33,432 bases of DNA, taken from positions 1-33,432 of the forward strand of contig CAJVPJ010000228.1 in NCBI GenBank assembly GCA_910592205.1, written 5' to 3'. This document shows, piece by piece, positions 32,474 through 33,432 of the stretch; the first letter of the stretch is position 1, and every line of letters begins with the position of its first letter. Both the position numbers and the translations under genes were made by a program. The notes beneath the pieces were generated by a model. It was not told where the DNA came from. It ran no database searches and saw only the letters and a program-made list of their open reading frames with translations. This DNA is from Paraglomus occultum. Lineage: Eukaryota > Glomeromycota > Glomeromycetes > Paraglomerales > Paraglomeraceae.

Positions 32474-33432
32474 ATGAAGCCTATTTCTGAAGAAACTCAT
32501 AATACAAATTGTTTCCCTCTTGATAATGGACTTTCTTCATATAAAATTACTGCACAATTGAATATTAGTCGTGCAACTGTGGGTAGAGTACGTGAGAAGT
32601 CAAGACCAAACATAAAAAAAAGTCAGGGTGGATGGCCAGCCAAACTTACTGAAACTGGTAAATATAGGTTGTGCATACAATCACTTCAGGAAAGGCAGAT
32701 AATGCTTACTTAGCTCTCGTGAACTGAAAGAGAGCACCAACATAGTGTTGAGCACCCAGACAGTGCATTATGCTTTAAAGGAAGCTGGTTTAAAGGCTGC
32801 AACAAAGAAGAAAAAGCCTTGACTTCTACCAAGACATATTTATCAACATCTTGACTTTGCAAAAAAATACCAACACTGGACCATTGAAGACTGGAAGTGT
32901 GTCATTTGGTCAGATGAGACCAAAATAAATCAATTAGGGTCAGATGGGCATGAATGGGTCTGGAAAAGCCGGGTAGGATAACAGAGCAGCATGTTAAAAA
33001 AACAGTAAAATATGGTGGTAGAAGTCTTATGATTTGGGGCTGCATGACAGCTCAGGGGGTTGGTTATGCCTGTCAAATTGATGGGCATATGAATGCAGAA
33101 CTTTATACTTGCATTCTTGGAGAAGAATTTCTCCAAAGCCTTGATTATTATGGGATAAAATCATTTTCCAACAGGACAATAATCCCAAACACACCTCCCA
33201 GCTTGCCCAAAAATGGTTCAAGAACAACAATGCTGGGGTGCTAGATTAGCCAGCTCAATTACCAGACTTAAACCCAATTGAGCACCTATGGCAGCACCTC
33301 AAATGTAAATGACAGCTTGCTACTTATGAGACAGACCCAGAGAGTATGCATGAGCTATGGGAGCATGTGGAGGCTGAGTGGAATAAGATTCCACCACAAA
33401 CATGTGTAGATTTAATAACAAGTATGCCTAGG
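32474..33432 (+). pseudogene. Tc1-family DD34E transposase, decayed, cut by window end
   Basis: From an ATG at 32474 the plus strand reads the N-terminal helix-turn-helix (DNGLSSYKITAQLNISRATV) and a basic linker (KSRPNIKKSQGG). After a frame change near 32700 it reads RELKESTNIVLSTQTVHYAL, then a TGA, then DWKCVIWSDETKIN with the first catalytic Asp (32913-32915). A shift near 32970 leads to YGGRSLMIWGCMTAQGVGYA. A further shift restores QQDNNPKHTSQLAQKWF with the second Asp (33175-33177) and, after a TAG in place of Trp, PDLNPIEHLWQHL with the Glu (33280-33282), leaving 34 residues between. The copy ends QTCVDLITSMPR at the window edge. Several shifts and stops make it non-functional. Confidence 0.9.

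Overview
The window looks like nuclear DNA of a filamentous, probably early-diverging (Mucoromycota/Glomeromycotina-like) fungus. It is moderately AT-rich. The genes carry many short introns (mostly 60-170 nt, GTAAGT/GTGAGT donors, CTAAC/CTAAT branch sites) and encode fungal housekeeping proteins. Tc1/mariner DNA lies at both ends. The phylum is inferred; no species can be named from the sequence alone.

Layout, left to right: the end of a Tc1/mariner transposon (1-74); a GC-rich island of uncertain coding status (about 1290-1610); a new two-exon small gene with a ubiquitin-like pattern (1638-1982, +); NSE4, the Smc5/6 kleisin (-, 7 exons); a 2.7 kb stretch without a confident gene; APRT (-, 4 exons); a small secreted protein (-); a 1.9 kb gap; GPI15/PIG-H (-, 4 exons); TMS1/Serinc (+, 7 exons); the splicing factor SPF30/SMNDC1 (-, 2 exons); an MBF/SBF-type (Swi6/Mbp1 family) ankyrin protein with a very large HLQPQP plus poly-Q insertion (+, 4 exons); an unrecognised two-exon gene (-); a broken Fanzor-type (eukaryotic TnpB-like) nuclease gene (-); the adenylyl cyclase-associated protein SRV2/CAP (+, 8 exons); the intronless mitochondrial m-AAA protease AFG3 (-); and finally a 740-bp element with 167-bp terminal inverted repeats next to a decayed Tc1 DD34E transposase that runs off the window.

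The genes do not form one pathway, as is usual for a eukaryotic chromosome segment. Functions include genome maintenance (NSE4), purine salvage (APRT), GPI anchor synthesis (GPI15), membrane lipid or serine-related function (TMS1), splicing (SPF30), G1/S transcription (MBF family), actin and cAMP signalling (SRV2) and mitochondrial protein quality control (AFG3).

The most notable points are the Fanzor relic, with RuvC-I Asp changed to Asn and a partly retained zinc ribbon; the MBF-family protein, which lacks a visible KilA-N domain and has its coiled coils split by a roughly 380-residue Gln-rich insert; the small ubiquitin-like gene; the palindromic Tc1-type element; and several coding micro-exons of 12-25 nt. 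All splice models were built by eye from reading frame, splice consensus and family similarity, and none has been checked against transcripts.
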